Assembly: GCA_963763135.1 (NCBI GenBank)
Contig: CAVXNJ010000004.1
Span: 620,001 to 684,000, forward strand
Direction of reading: 5' to 3'
Origin: JANMZO01 sp963763135
GTDB taxonomy: Bacteria > Actinomycetota > Acidimicrobiia > Acidimicrobiales > JANYDT01
Length of the DNA stretch: 64,000 nucleotides
Shown: piece after piece, positions 51,763-60,393 of the stretch
How the letters are laid out: each line of letters begins with the position of its first letter
How positions within the stretch are numbered: the first letter of the stretch is position 1
The notes under the pieces: generated by a model
What the model was told of the DNA's origin: nothing
Databases searched by the model: none
Seen by the model: the letters and a program-made list of their open reading frames with translations, nothing else
Translations under genes and position numbers: made by a program

Positions 51763-54700
51763 GTCGTACCCCGAAGCAGGTCTTCCGACCACAGACGGCG
51801 GACCGGCCGGGCGACGATCCAGCACAGCGCGGTGCACGCGGTGAGAAACACCATGACTCCCACAACCAGGGTCAGCACCGGCAACGACACGCGAAGCGCC
51901 GGCACTGGTGCGATGGCATCGGCGCCTATACCGAGCTGGTGCGTCACCGCGTTCAACAGCCAGATGCCGGCCACCACGCCAACGGGTACCGCGACGAGCA
52001 ACCCGGCCAGGGACTTGTTCATCACCAACGCAACGAGGTTCCGGGGTCTAACCCCTTGAAGCGCGAGAGATCGGTGGAGCTCCGCGTCGTCGAGCCGATC
52101 GCTCGCGGTCGACAGTTGGAGGAACACGGCGCCGAGTGCCAAGGAAATAAGTGAACTTAACAAAAGAATGGAAATGGTCGCGCGGCTCAATGGGTCGTCG
52201 GATCGAAGCGTGACACGGTCCTGACGCAATGAAATGGCGAGGTCGCTGTACCGGGCATCGCGAAGTGCTGAGGACAATGTCCGCTCGGCCGTGCCCGTGG
52301 TGTTCGCCGACCGACCGGCGGCCAACCAGACTTCGTTGACCGCACCGAGACCCGGTTCGAGAGTGTCGAGGGCAGGCTGCAGCGCTGCGACGTTCGCGAT
52401 CGCAAATCGGGATCCGACTCCGGGGAACCGTTCGATCACCCCGATCGGGCGAATCGGGAGCCGACCCTGGCTGGCATCGATCCACACAATGCCTCGGACC
52501 GCAAGCCGCATCGTCTGCGGATCCACGATCGCCGGAACGGGTTCTTCAAACGCCTTGGTGTTGAGCGAGACGATTGCTGATTCACCGAGGAGGGAACCCT
52601 GTGCTTCCATGTCGCCGTCGTTGACCGCGACCTGGGCCCGTCGCGACCGCCACAGCGCTGGGTCGATGTTGATCGCAGTCGACCTGCCCTGGGCGTCGAC
52701 CGCCTCGACTGCAGCGAGCGTGACGTCGTAGGGCGTTGCGCCGGCTGAGGTCGACGTTGCGCCTTCCCCGATCTGGTGCTCGATGAGGCGGGCCGCGTTG
52801 CTGGAAACCGCTATCCGCAATCCGGTCAGGTATTGCGCCGCTGTCGCTCCAGCCGTCGTGGCGCTGTCTTCGTCGACGGTTGCGACACGGTGCTCGAGCC
52901 CCGAGCCCCCGGGATCACCTGCACCGTTCGGATCATCGTCGGTTGTCTGAAATTCCCGCCACCGCTCGTCGGCGTGGGCCGTCACGACAGCAATGGCGAG
53001 GTTGCTGAAACCCCGGCCGATCAAGCGTATGGCGACGGTCCCCTTCGGCAGGGCTACGCCGGGTCGGGCGTCGGTCGTCGTGTGGAGCCGGCTGGCAAAC
53101 GTGGAGGGATGGGCACCGAACGAATCACGCCAACCGTGCAACGCTCCCAAGGTCGCCGGGTCGACGCCGAGGACTTCGACGGTCGTCGAGATCGTGCCGT
53201 TCCCTCGCAGGGTGACCCCGCGGCGAAGGACGTCGGTCGCCACGACGCCCTCACTCGTCGTGCTCCAACCCGAAGGTGGCCGACGTTCGATCGGTCTGAC
53301 GAGTGCCGGGCCCATTCCGATACGAGCATCGTAGGGAACCTCGAAGGCCGCCTGATCGGCTGCGCCGGTTCGCAGCGTCGAGGAGTACCCGATGGCCACG
53401 GTAAAGAACATGATCGTGCTCGTGAGCACACAGATGGCGGCCAGCGGCCGCCACGGCTGGCGGAGCCCGTCAATGACCCCGAGCCGGGCGAGCGGCCTTG
53501 AACGAAGGAGCCGACCCAGGCCGCCGAGCACGACGGGGGCCAGACGGACCGCGACGGCGCAAGCGATAAGCGCGCTGAGCAGTGGGAGCGCTACGAGGAA
53601 CGAATCGAACCGGCGATACGACGTAGAGCCGTTCGCTCTGGTGTTCGACAGCACCGCGAGTCCCGCTGCCGCCACGAGGCCGATGATGTCGGTGGGACGG
53701 AGGCCCCGGAGCGGGGCGTGGTCGGCGAACGTCAGGGTCGCGGCCGCAATCACGAACAATGCGACCGCAAACATCAGAAGAACCTGGAGGTCGCCGGGTC
53801 CATAGAGGTCGTTCCATCCGAACCGGATCGACGATTTGACGGCCCGCTGAGCGATCCGTGGTCCGACCAGCGCGGTTACGGCGAAAGCCCCGAACAGGCC
53901 GACGAGCATCGGCAGCGCCACCTCGGTTACTCGCAGCGCCCATATCGTGATGGGAGAGGCCGAGCGTCGACGGAGAAGAGCGACCGCCCGTTGATGATCT
54001 GTGCGCATAGCGAATCCGATCAGTGCCGCCATCCCGAGCCCCAGGGCCCAGGCGATCGCCCGTGGAAACCAGAGCCGGTTCGTGGTGATCTGCTTGCGAA
54101 TGAGTGACGTTTCCAGGGCCCGGTCGGGGAGCGTGGCACGAACGTTTTCCCGGTCGGGGATCCGGTTGATTCGACCGGTTGCCGCGAACAGTTGCGTGAT
54201 CACCTGACGCGTGAGTTGCGTTGGATCGAGAGGTGCCTGCCACGCGAACGTCTTGCGAAACCGCTCGAACGGTGCAAACGCTGTCGCGTTGGCGACGCCG
54301 GGCGCGAGCACCAGCCATTCGTCGCCGTCGGCGGCAAGCTGCCCGGTCAGCAGTGTCGGGTTCGTGCGTTCCACCTGTCCGACAACGGTGAGCCCGTATT
54401 CGGGCCCGAACGCCGGTTGCGGCTGACTCGGCGAGGTTGGATTTCGCAGAACGACCACTTCGCAGGTTGAGTCACAGCGGCGGGGAAGTCGCCCGGAGCG
54501 GAGTCGCACCGACCTTTCGATGTCGTCGATCCCGACAAAGCGAAACGATCCTCCCGTCATGGTCGCCAGTGGCCGATATTGCACGACTTTGATCGGCTCG
54601 CTGAGACCGGGTTGGGCCAGCGCTCGAACGATGCTGTTGTCGAGCGACCGAATATCGGTTGCCGTCGGGGAGTTAAACGGCGCGTAGACCACCGTAAGCG

Positions 54701-54890
54701 ATCGGTCGCCCGGGTCGAGTTGGTTGATGGTTCGGCGAATGGATTCCGGACCACTGGCGTTGCCGATCAGCGCGACGAGAATCAAACTGGCCAGGATGAC
54801 CGCGACCGCGAAAGCGGCCATGGTCGTTCGCAATGGTCGAGCTCGAAGACGTGACAGGGCGACCGAGACGCCGATGCGGGCGGCGTTCAC
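51759..54890 (-). CDS. FtsX-like ABC transporter permease
   Basis: 1043 aa. The first membrane segment (TTMAAFAVAVILASLILVALI) is followed by a large periplasmic domain, a block of several membrane segments (about residues 270-510), a second large outer domain (about 520-880) and a C-terminal group of three segments (SILLLSSLISLALGAVFLQL, LLVAVPVGVVAGIWLL, LPVLTLVVGVMVFLTACTAL). This is a doubled FtsX/MacB layout as in efflux or lipoprotein-handling permeases. It starts at GTG 54890, overlapping the regulator stop as GTGA, which rules out the longer frame. Substrate unknown. Confidence 0.85.
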   Translation of the reverse strand: MNAARIGVSVALSRLRARPLRTTMAAFAVAVILASLILVALIGNASGPESIRRTINQLDPGDRSLTVVYAPFNSPTATDIRSLDNSIVRALAQPGLSEPIKVVQYRPLATMTGGSFRFVGIDDIERSVRLRSGRLPRRCDSTCEVVVLRNPTSPSQPQPAFGPEYGLTVVGQVERTNPTLLTGQLAADGDEWLVLAPGVANATAFAPFERFRKTFAWQAPLDPTQLTRQVITQLFAATGRINRIPDRENVRATLPDRALETSLIRKQITTNRLWFPRAIAWALGLGMAALIGFAMRTDHQRAVALLRRRSASPITIWALRVTEVALPMLVGLFGAFAVTALVGPRIAQRAVKSSIRFGWNDLYGPGDLQVLLMFAVALFVIAAATLTFADHAPLRGLRPTDIIGLVAAAGLAVLSNTRANGSTSYRRFDSFLVALPLLSALIACAVAVRLAPVVLGGLGRLLRSRPLARLGVIDGLRQPWRPLAAICVLTSTIMFFTVAIGYSSTLRTGAADQAAFEVPYDARIGMGPALVRPIERRPPSGWSTTSEGVVATDVLRRGVTLRGNGTISTTVEVLGVDPATLGALHGWRDSFGAHPSTFASRLHTTTDARPGVALPKGTVAIRLIGRGFSNLAIAVVTAHADERWREFQTTDDDPNGAGDPGGSGLEHRVATVDEDSATTAGATAAQYLTGLRIAVSSNAARLIEHQIGEGATSTSAGATPYDVTLAAVEAVDAQGRSTAINIDPALWRSRRAQVAVNDGDMEAQGSLLGESAIVSLNTKAFEEPVPAIVDPQTMRLAVRGIVWIDASQGRLPIRPIGVIERFPGVGSRFAIANVAALQPALDTLEPGLGAVNEVWLAAGRSANTTGTAERTLSSALRDARYSDLAISLRQDRVTLRSDDPLSRATISILLLSSLISLALGAVFLQLSTASDRLDDAELHRSLALQGVRPRNLVALVMNKSLAGLLVAVPVGVVAGIWLLNAVTHQLGIGADAIAPVPALRVSLPVLTLVVGVMVFLTACTALCWIVARPVRRLWSEDLLRGTT

Positions 54891-55465
54891 TCGTTTCCCC
54901 GGTACCGGCGCATCTTGTCCTTCGCGCCGCACAGGTTCATCGTGCACCATTTCCGGGCCGAACTCTTCGACGTATCGAGAAACAGCCAGCCACAACCGAC
55001 ACACGCGCGTGTCCGGGAAAGATCGCCGACGAGCAGCAACTGGACCGCCTCGTGGGCGATCCGGTGGCGAAGGCTGCGCAACGACCGGTCGGCCCACGTT
55101 GGCGTAAGTTGCCCGGCCCCGAGTCGCCATTCAGCCTGAGCGAGGCCTTCGCGTTGGATGTCGAAGAGTTGGCCCAGGTCGTTGGTGTCGGGAGTGCGTC
55201 CCCGACACGTGCGGGCAAACGTGCTGTAGAGAACTTCGCGTAGGTCGATGATTGCGTCGAAATCGGTGCCGCTCGATGCGTATGCCAGGCGATGTGCGTC
55301 GGTGGGACCGGCCAGGTGAAGCTGAGCGGCCCAAGCCGCGACATGGGCCGGCGACGTTAGATAGTCGACCGTCCAGTCAGGCCGTCCGTTGACGGTGTTG
55401 ACAAGCTCGAGAGCAACATGGTTTGCCACCTGCAGGAACGGAGGTATCGCGAGCGTCGGCACCAT
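54887..55465 (-). CDS. CGNR zinc-finger / ABATE-domain transcriptional regulator
   Basis: 192 aa. An N-terminal ABATE (stress-induced ligand-binding) domain (HVALELVNTVNGRPDWTVDYL, FDAIIDLREVLYSTFARTC) is followed by a C-terminal zinc finger CVGCGWLFLDTSK with KWCTMNLCGAKDKMRRYR. The eponymous CGNR is here CGAK, a small departure. It heads an operon with the FtsX permease and double ATPase and probably controls it. Two TTACCrGTAA palindromes lie just upstream of its start. Confidence 0.85.
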   Translation of the reverse strand: MVPTLAIPPFLQVANHVALELVNTVNGRPDWTVDYLTSPAHVAAWAAQLHLAGPTDAHRLAYASSGTDFDAIIDLREVLYSTFARTCRGRTPDTNDLGQLFDIQREGLAQAEWRLGAGQLTPTWADRSLRSLRHRIAHEAVQLLLVGDLSRTRACVGCGWLFLDTSKSSARKWCTMNLCGAKDKMRRYRGNE

Positions 55466-55475
55466 GCGGGCGACG

Positions 55476-55502
55476 TTACCAGTAAAATCTCTTTACCGGT
55501 AA
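55476..55502. promoter_or_regulatory. Pair of TTACCrGTAA palindromes, candidate CGNR-regulator operator
   Basis: TTACCAGTAA (55476-55485) and TTACCGGTAA (55493-55502) are two 10-bp palindromes spaced 17 bp. Together with flanking bases they make one larger inverted repeat (GTTACCAGTAAA / TTTACCGGTAAC, 11 of 12). They start 10 bp upstream of the ATG of the CGNR-type regulator, where a promoter would be, so autoregulation is the simple reading. Confidence 0.6.
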
Positions 55503-55520
55503 CTGGGCTGACCTGATGTT

Positions 55521-55569
55521 GCTCCGGAGTCGATTTCTCGCTCGGGGACGTACTTTTCGACTCCGGAGC
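55521..55569 (-). repeat. 49-bp palindromic element, probable relative of the 51-bp family
   Basis: Arms GCTCCGGAGTCG and CGACTCCGGAGC pair over 12 bp without error, around a 25-base centre, the same centre length as in the 51-bp elements. Read on the minus strand, the centre contains CCCCGAGCGAG then AATCGACT, close to CCCACTGAGCGAGCAGATTCGACC of the copy at 60394. The arms differ from the others throughout yet remain perfectly complementary. It sits between divergent genes. Confidence 0.55.
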
Positions 55570-55632
55570 ACACGCGCCTGGTCGGAGTTTGGGGTCGACT
55601 AGGTTTGTGCGGCTCAACAGAGGGATCGTTCG

Positions 55633-56289
55633 ATGGCTTGGCAAAAACAGTTCATGCGGGCGGGTGCCGGGTTTGATTTTGTGAGCAAGGCGTTCATGAC
55701 CCTCGAAATCGAGCAGCAGGAGCCGATTCCCGACGAGGCGATCCTCATGGCGGCCAACCACCGGAGCCTGCTCGACGTCTTCGTCTCGCTGATCTGTTGT
55801 TACCGGCTGAAGCGTCCGACCCGGTTCATTGTGGGGAAGTCGTTCTTCAAGAAGCCCGGAATGGGATGGTTCCTTCGTTCGATCGGATGCATCGAGGGCG
55901 GTCGAAAATCGGGGGCCGACCTTGTGGCGATCGAGCAGATTCGCAGCGGTGTCAACTGCGCGATCATGCCGGAGGGCGCCATCAAGACCATGCAACCGGG
56001 TCACATCATGGCGCCGCTGCTGCCCGGCGTGTCGACCATCTGGGAGCAGGCGGCGTGCCCGTTTGTGGCGGTCGGCATCAGCGGCGCTCAGCAGGTTTGG
56101 CCCGACAAGCAGTTCGTGCCCAAGCGACCTCACTTCCGGAAGGCTCATCGCCCGATCGTGCACGTGCGGCTCACCGAGGCCATCCGGCCCGACGGGCAGC
56201 CGTGCAGCCTGGAGCGGATAGCCGAGATCATGGAGCACAACTGCGTGGTGAGCGAAGCCGACCGCGTCGCCAAACTCGCTGCTCGCTGA
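55633..56289 (+). CDS. 1-acyl-sn-glycerol-3-phosphate acyltransferase (PlsC) family protein
   Basis: 218 aa. The acyltransferase motifs are NHRSLLD (HX4D, His43 and Asp48) and IMPEGAIKT (the substrate-binding PEG block), with FIVGKSFFKKPGMGWFLRSIGCI between. It probably transfers an acyl chain to a lysophospholipid or a related alcohol at the membrane; there is no clear membrane segment. GAGGGATC precedes the ATG. It is 54 bp upstream of the UGSC gene on the same strand, but functional linkage is unproven. Confidence 0.85.
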   Translation: MAWQKQFMRAGAGFDFVSKAFMTLEIEQQEPIPDEAILMAANHRSLLDVFVSLICCYRLKRPTRFIVGKSFFKKPGMGWFLRSIGCIEGGRKSGADLVAIEQIRSGVNCAIMPEGAIKTMQPGHIMAPLLPGVSTIWEQAACPFVAVGISGAQQVWPDKQFVPKRPHFRKAHRPIVHVRLTEAIRPDGQPCSLERIAEIMEHNCVVSEADRVAKLAAR

Positions 56290-56343
56290 CTGTCGGATCG
56301 CTCAGGATGGGCGGAGTTACCGCTCGGGCGTTAGGCTCGCGCC

Positions 56344-56889
56344 GTGATCTCCTACCTCGATCCCCGCTCGGCCCCCGCCGCTCCCATCGACCCGTATGTT
56401 GTGCGGCGCAAGGAGCTTGCTCCGGGTGAGCCGCTCCGAATCGGATTGATGGCAAACGGCTTTCCCGACTCCGTTGCTTTCCTGGAGCGGGTGAGTGATT
56501 CGCTGAAGCGCTCGACGCCTGAAGGCACGATCATCGTGTTGCACAACAAAGGCAACGCATCGGCGATCGCCACCGAGGCGCAGATCGATGCGCTGGCGGC
56601 CGAGGCGCACGTCGTCGTCACCGCCTACGGCCATTGAGGCAGTTGCACATCCGGCACCGTGCGTGACGGCATATCCTTCGCCCGCCGAGGCATCCCCGCA
56701 GTGGCTCTCGTGACGGAAACCTTCTGGCCGCAGGGCGACTTCGTGAGTCGCTCGGCCGGCATGCCCGACCTTCCCCGTATCAAACTGCCCCATCCCGTGG
56801 CAGGAAGCGGCTACGAAACCATGCAGAAGGTGGCCGACAACATTGCGGGGGATATTCTTCGCGCGCTTACTATCCCGGTCTCCTCATGA
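56344..56889 (+). CDS. UGSC-family selenoprotein (in-frame TGA read as selenocysteine)
   Basis: A single 181-residue frame if the TGA at 56635-56637 is read as selenocysteine (Sec98). It starts at GTG 56344 (MISYLDPRSAPAAP), and the Sec lies in AYGH-U-GSCTSGTVRDG, giving the UGSC motif (98-101) of the known UGSC family, in which other members have Cys at the first position. The frame goes on GIPAVALVTETFWPQGDF and MPDLPRIKLPHPVAG, all family features, to the TGA at 56887-56889. A hairpin suited to a bacterial SECIS follows the TGA directly. The stop overlaps the ATG of the partner gene. Probable redox role at Sec98/Cys101; exact function unknown. Selenocysteine synthesis genes must lie outside the window. 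Confidence 0.85.
56639..56670 (+). promoter_or_regulatory. Putative bacterial SECIS hairpin after the Sec codon
   Basis: Two bases after the TGA begins a stem: GC (56639-56640) with GC (56669-56670), one A-G mismatch, GTT (56642-56644) with GAC (56665-56667, one G-U pair), a two-base GU bulge on the 3' side, then GCAC (56645-56648) with GTGC (56659-56662), closed by the 10-base loop ATCCGGCACC. The distance of the loop to the TGA (11 bases) and loop guanines fit bacterial SECIS elements. Not folded by computer. Confidence 0.45.
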
Positions 56890-57962
56890 GGCTGCAGTCG
56901 GAGCTCCACGATGCCACCGACGAGTCGGTGGCCCTCGAGGCGCTGCACGCGGCTGGATGCACCGACGGCCTTCCGGTGGTGGTTCCGACCCCTGAGCGAG
57001 TTGAGCGCATGGTGCTCGCCACCGGCTTCGACGCCGACATTCTTCTCGGAGAAATCGGTCCGGCATTCGGTGCAGCAACGATCGAGAAGGTCGCTATCGC
57101 CGCGGTGATGGCCGGTTGTCTGCCCGACCATGTGCCCGTCGTTGTCGCTGCGCTTCGTGCGATGATCAGGCCCGACTTCGACCTGGCCGAAGTGCAGTCG
57201 ACCACCCACGCCATCTCGCCGCTCGTGATCGTCAACGGCCCCGCACGCGACTTCTGCGGAGTCTCGTCGGGTTTCGGTGCGCTCGGCCCCGGGCACCGCT
57301 CGAACATGTCGATCGGCCGGGCGATCCGCCTTGCGCTCATCAACATCGGCGGCGCCCGACCCGGTATCAGCGACATGGCCCTGCTCGGTCATCCCGGCAA
57401 GCTGGCCATGGTCCTGGCCGAAGACGAAGAACATTCACCGTTCCCGCCGCTTCACACGTCGCTCGGTTTCTCGGCTGATGAAGCGGTGGTCACCGTAGTC
57501 GGCACTGAAGGCCCGCACTCGGTGATCTCGGTTGGCGACGCCGATGATCCGACGTCACCGCGCCGCCTGATGCGCTCGATCGGTGCCGCGGTGGGCAACC
57601 TGGCGTCGAACAACGCCCATTTCCACCGTGGCTGTGTGGCCGTCGCGTTGAACCCCGAGCACGCCGAGATTCTCGACAATGCGGGACTGAAGCGCGAAGA
57701 CATCCAGCAGGGGATCTATGAGGAGTCGCGTCACCGCAAGGGTGATCTCCGGCTCTTCAACCCGAGCTTCGTGCCACGAGGTGACGACGATGAGTTGATG
57801 GCGTCGGTCCGGGATCCGAAGGACATTTTGGTGTTCATGGCCGGTGGGGCCGGGCTCTACTCGACCGTGTTTCCGAGTTGGGGAGCCGGCGGCCACGCCA
57901 ACCCGTTCCTCAGCGAGCGCGTCGAGATCGGTCAGGCCTGCGAGATACCGGTACGCCGTTGA
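56886..57962 (+). CDS. Conserved protein of unknown function, coupled to the UGSC gene
   Basis: 358 aa, no signal peptide or membrane segment. The N-terminal block AAGCTDGLPVVVPTPERVERM, EKVAIAAVMAGCLPDHVPVV, TTHAISPLVIVNGPARD, SIGRAIRLALINIGGARPG and VVTVVGTEGPHSV are conserved in a family I know only as hypothetical proteins. It starts in an ATGA overlap with the selenoprotein gene, so the two are made together and probably act together. Conserved cysteines in GCTDG and AGCLPD could be redox or metal sites. No function is claimed. Confidence 0.75.
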   Translation: MRLQSELHDATDESVALEALHAAGCTDGLPVVVPTPERVERMVLATGFDADILLGEIGPAFGAATIEKVAIAAVMAGCLPDHVPVVVAALRAMIRPDFDLAEVQSTTHAISPLVIVNGPARDFCGVSSGFGALGPGHRSNMSIGRAIRLALINIGGARPGISDMALLGHPGKLAMVLAEDEEHSPFPPLHTSLGFSADEAVVTVVGTEGPHSVISVGDADDPTSPRRLMRSIGAAVGNLASNNAHFHRGCVAVALNPEHAEILDNAGLKREDIQQGIYEESRHRKGDLRLFNPSFVPRGDDDELMASVRDPKDILVFMAGGAGLYSTVFPSWGAGGHANPFLSERVEIGQACEIPVRR

Positions 57963-58825
57963 GGCTGGCCGAGGCCCGCATTCCGGGGATACAACGTGCA
58001 CTTACTTTCTCGGTGCACGAGCACAACGACCGTCATGTTTCCGAGCGGATCGCGACCGAGGGCGTCTGGGAGCCGTTCGAAACCGAGCTGATCCGGCGGG
58101 TGTTGTCGGCGCCGGTCGCGGCTGGGTCGGCTCCAGAGCGGCATCTGTTCGTCGACTGTGGCGCGAACCTTGGCTGGTACTCCATCGTGGCCGCGGCGCT
58201 CGGCGCGAGCGTTGTGGCGTTTGAGCCGCAGCCCGTGAATGCTCTCCTCTTGCGGTCGAACGTCGATCGCAATGGCTTGGGTGCGCTCGTCGAGGTGCAT
58301 GAGATGGCCCTCGGGTCCGAAGCCGGTTCCGGCGTGCTGCGGCTGTCGGTCGACAATCAAGGCGATCACCGGGTGGTCCCCGACGGCGTGGTGGTGGCGA
58401 GTTCGCCGCGTGCGGAGATCGACGTGCCGATCCGTCGACTCGACGACGTGCTCAACGGACGACGCCCGACGGTGATGAAGCTCGACACCCAGGGTTCGGA
58501 GGTCGCGATCCTTCGTGGTGGCCGATCGGCGTGGACGTCACCGGGCGTCGTGATCGTGCTTGAGTTCTGGCCATACGGGTTGGAGCGATGCGGTGCCAAC
58601 GCGGACCAGTTGCTCGACATGCTGAGCGAACTGGTCGACACGACCCACTCGTGCTTCGAGATTCTCGAATGGCGCACGGCCCTTCGTCCGCTGTCAATGG
58701 CCGACCTCCGCTCGATGGCGTCGACCGGCGGATACTCCGCGGCGATGAAAGGCTTCACGAACATCATGTTGGTTCCGAAGGAACGGGTGCCGGCCGTCGC
58801 GGACCTGGTCGTCAGCGACGGGTGA
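57959..58825 (+). CDS. FkbM family methyltransferase
   Basis: 288 aa from the TTG at 57959, which overlaps the stop of the previous gene as TTGA; a GTG at 58013 (VHEHNDRHVSE) is an alternative. The SAM-binding motif is LFVDCGANLGWYSIVAAALGA (in part), then VVAFEPQPVNALLLRSNV, ALGSEAGSGVLRLSVDNQGDH and VPIRRLDDVL with MKLDTQGSEVAIL, all typical of FkbM O-methyltransferases that modify sugars or polyketide-linked hydroxyls. A GCC-rich hairpin follows at 58838. Confidence 0.85.
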   Translation: MRLAEARIPGIQRALTFSVHEHNDRHVSERIATEGVWEPFETELIRRVLSAPVAAGSAPERHLFVDCGANLGWYSIVAAALGASVVAFEPQPVNALLLRSNVDRNGLGALVEVHEMALGSEAGSGVLRLSVDNQGDHRVVPDGVVVASSPRAEIDVPIRRLDDVLNGRRPTVMKLDTQGSEVAILRGGRSAWTSPGVVIVLEFWPYGLERCGANADQLLDMLSELVDTTHSCFEILEWRTALRPLSMADLRSMASTGGYSAAMKGFTNIMLVPKERVPAVADLVVSDG

Positions 58826-58837
58826 GGTGACCCGGCC

Positions 58838-58861
58838 CAGTCCCGTCCACTCCCGGGACTG
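58838..58861. terminator. Hairpin terminator candidate after the FkbM gene
   Basis: An 8-bp stem, CAGTCCCG with CGGGACTG, and 8-base loop begins 12 bp after the FkbM stop. It probably ends the PlsC-UGSC-FkbM transcript before the amidase gene. No T-run. Confidence 0.5.
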
Positions 58862-58955
58862 CTCCGTGACTGGAGTCGGTTGGTACCGAGGAGTACTGTG
58901 CGGCCAGAACTGACGGTTTGCCTCCACGTCCGGCGAATTGTCGAGAAAGGAAGCT

Positions 58956-60359
58956 GTGTCAGAGGAACTGTGGCGGAAGAGCGCGTTGGAATTGGCTGCG
59001 GGAATTCGCGACGGTTCCTTCAGCAGCCGGGCGGTGGTCGAGGCGCATCTGGCCCGCATCGAGGTCGTTAACGGGCAGGTGAGCGCGATCGTGAAAGTGC
59101 TCGGCGACGACACGCTCGCGTCGGCGGACACCGCAGATGCGGCGGTGAAACGCGGCGACGCGCTTGGTGCACTTCACGGTGTGCCGTTCACGATCAAGGA
59201 CAACATCGACGTCGCCGGACAGCCCACGACGCACGGGGTCCCAGCCTTCGCCGGGGCGATTGCGCCGGCCGACGCGCCCACGGTTGAGCGGATGAAGGCC
59301 GCTGGCGCGATCCCGCTCGCCCGTACCAACCTGCCCGACATGGGACTGCGCATCCACACCGACTCGTCGCTTTACGGGCGCACTAGAAATCCCTGGAATG
59401 CTGATCGGACCGCCGGTGGATCAAGTGGCGGCGAGGCCGCTGCGTTGGCCACCGGAATGACGCCGATCGGCCTTGGTAACGACATCGGCGGGTCGCTTCG
59501 AAACCCGGCCCACGCGTGCGGCATCGCGTCGATCAAGCCGTCGCAGGGCGTAATCCCGGATACCCGGACCTACCCCGGACCCAATGCCTCGCTGGCGTTC
59601 CAGCTCATGGCGGTGCAGGGTGTGATGGCCCGGCATGTCGCCGACGTGCGGGCCGGTCTCCGAGTCGTAGCCGGCCCCGATCCGCGGGACCCCGCGAGTC
59701 TTCCCGTCACGCTGACCGATCTGCAGCCCGGTCAGAAACTGAAAGTGGCGGTGATGGCCGAACCTCCCGGAGGCTCGACCCACCCAGGAGTCGCGGCAGC
59801 CGTTCGTGACGCAGCGGCTGCGCTGTCCGACGCCGGTCATGACGTGGTTGAGGCCACGCCGCCTGACTACGAGATGTCGATGCTGCTGTGGGCACTCACG
59901 CTTATCTCCGACATCCGCCCGATTCGCGACCAGCTCGACATGATCATGGGCGCAGACGGTCGCACGATGCTCGACCTTCTCCTCGGCGAGTTCCCACCCA
60001 CCTCACCGCTTCAGGACTACCTGACCCACGATCACCGCGACGGAGTTGCCAGGGCCTGGAGTCTGTGGTTCCAGGAATACCCGGTGCTCCTGTCACCGAC
60101 TTGGACGCAGCCCGCCTTCGTGCAGGGCTTCGACGTCAGCAGCCGCGAAGGTGCCGAGGCGACGCTTGAGCTCATGCGACCCGTCACGCCCGGCAACCTG
60201 CTCGGGTTGCCATGTGCGGTCGTGCCAGGTGGGATGGCCGACGGTCTGCCCGTCGGTGTTCAGGTCATCGGCGCTCGCTACACCGACCTCCGTGTGCTCG
60301 CCGTCGCCGAGCAGATCGAATCCGCCCGGGGCGTGCTCACCCCGATTGACCCCAAGTAA
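58956..60359 (+). CDS. Amidase (amidase-signature family)
   Basis: 467 aa. The Ser-cisSer-Lys triad can be placed: the lysine in PFTIKDNIDVAG, the first serine in TAGGSSGGEAAALATG and the nucleophilic serine in GLGNDIGGSLRNPA. It resembles the GatA/fatty amide hydrolase class that splits carboxamides or N-acyl amines. GAAAGGAAGC lies before GTG 58956 (VSEELWRK). A TTG six codons upstream is less likely. No gatB/gatC genes are adjacent, so it is a catabolic amidase rather than a tRNA amidotransferase. A 51-bp palindromic element follows 34 bp after the stop. Confidence 0.9.
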   Translation: MSEELWRKSALELAAGIRDGSFSSRAVVEAHLARIEVVNGQVSAIVKVLGDDTLASADTADAAVKRGDALGALHGVPFTIKDNIDVAGQPTTHGVPAFAGAIAPADAPTVERMKAAGAIPLARTNLPDMGLRIHTDSSLYGRTRNPWNADRTAGGSSGGEAAALATGMTPIGLGNDIGGSLRNPAHACGIASIKPSQGVIPDTRTYPGPNASLAFQLMAVQGVMARHVADVRAGLRVVAGPDPRDPASLPVTLTDLQPGQKLKVAVMAEPPGGSTHPGVAAAVRDAAAALSDAGHDVVEATPPDYEMSMLLWALTLISDIRPIRDQLDMIMGADGRTMLDLLLGEFPPTSPLQDYLTHDHRDGVARAWSLWFQEYPVLLSPTWTQPAFVQGFDVSSREGAEATLELMRPVTPGNLLGLPCAVVPGGMADGLPVGVQVIGARYTDLRVLAVAEQIESARGVLTPIDPK

Positions 60360-60393
60360 CCGGGACCGTTTCGGCAAACTTTCGGCCGCGGCG

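Noticed and set aside
54891..55130. An 80-residue N-terminal extension of the FtsX-like permease
   Set aside because: It overlaps the CGNR regulator gene in another frame; GTG 54890 with GTGA overlap is the natural start.
56344..56637. Two separate small genes split by the TGA
   Set aside because: Same frame on both sides, family similarity continuous, and the TGA falls exactly on the known Sec position; one selenoprotein gene is the better reading.
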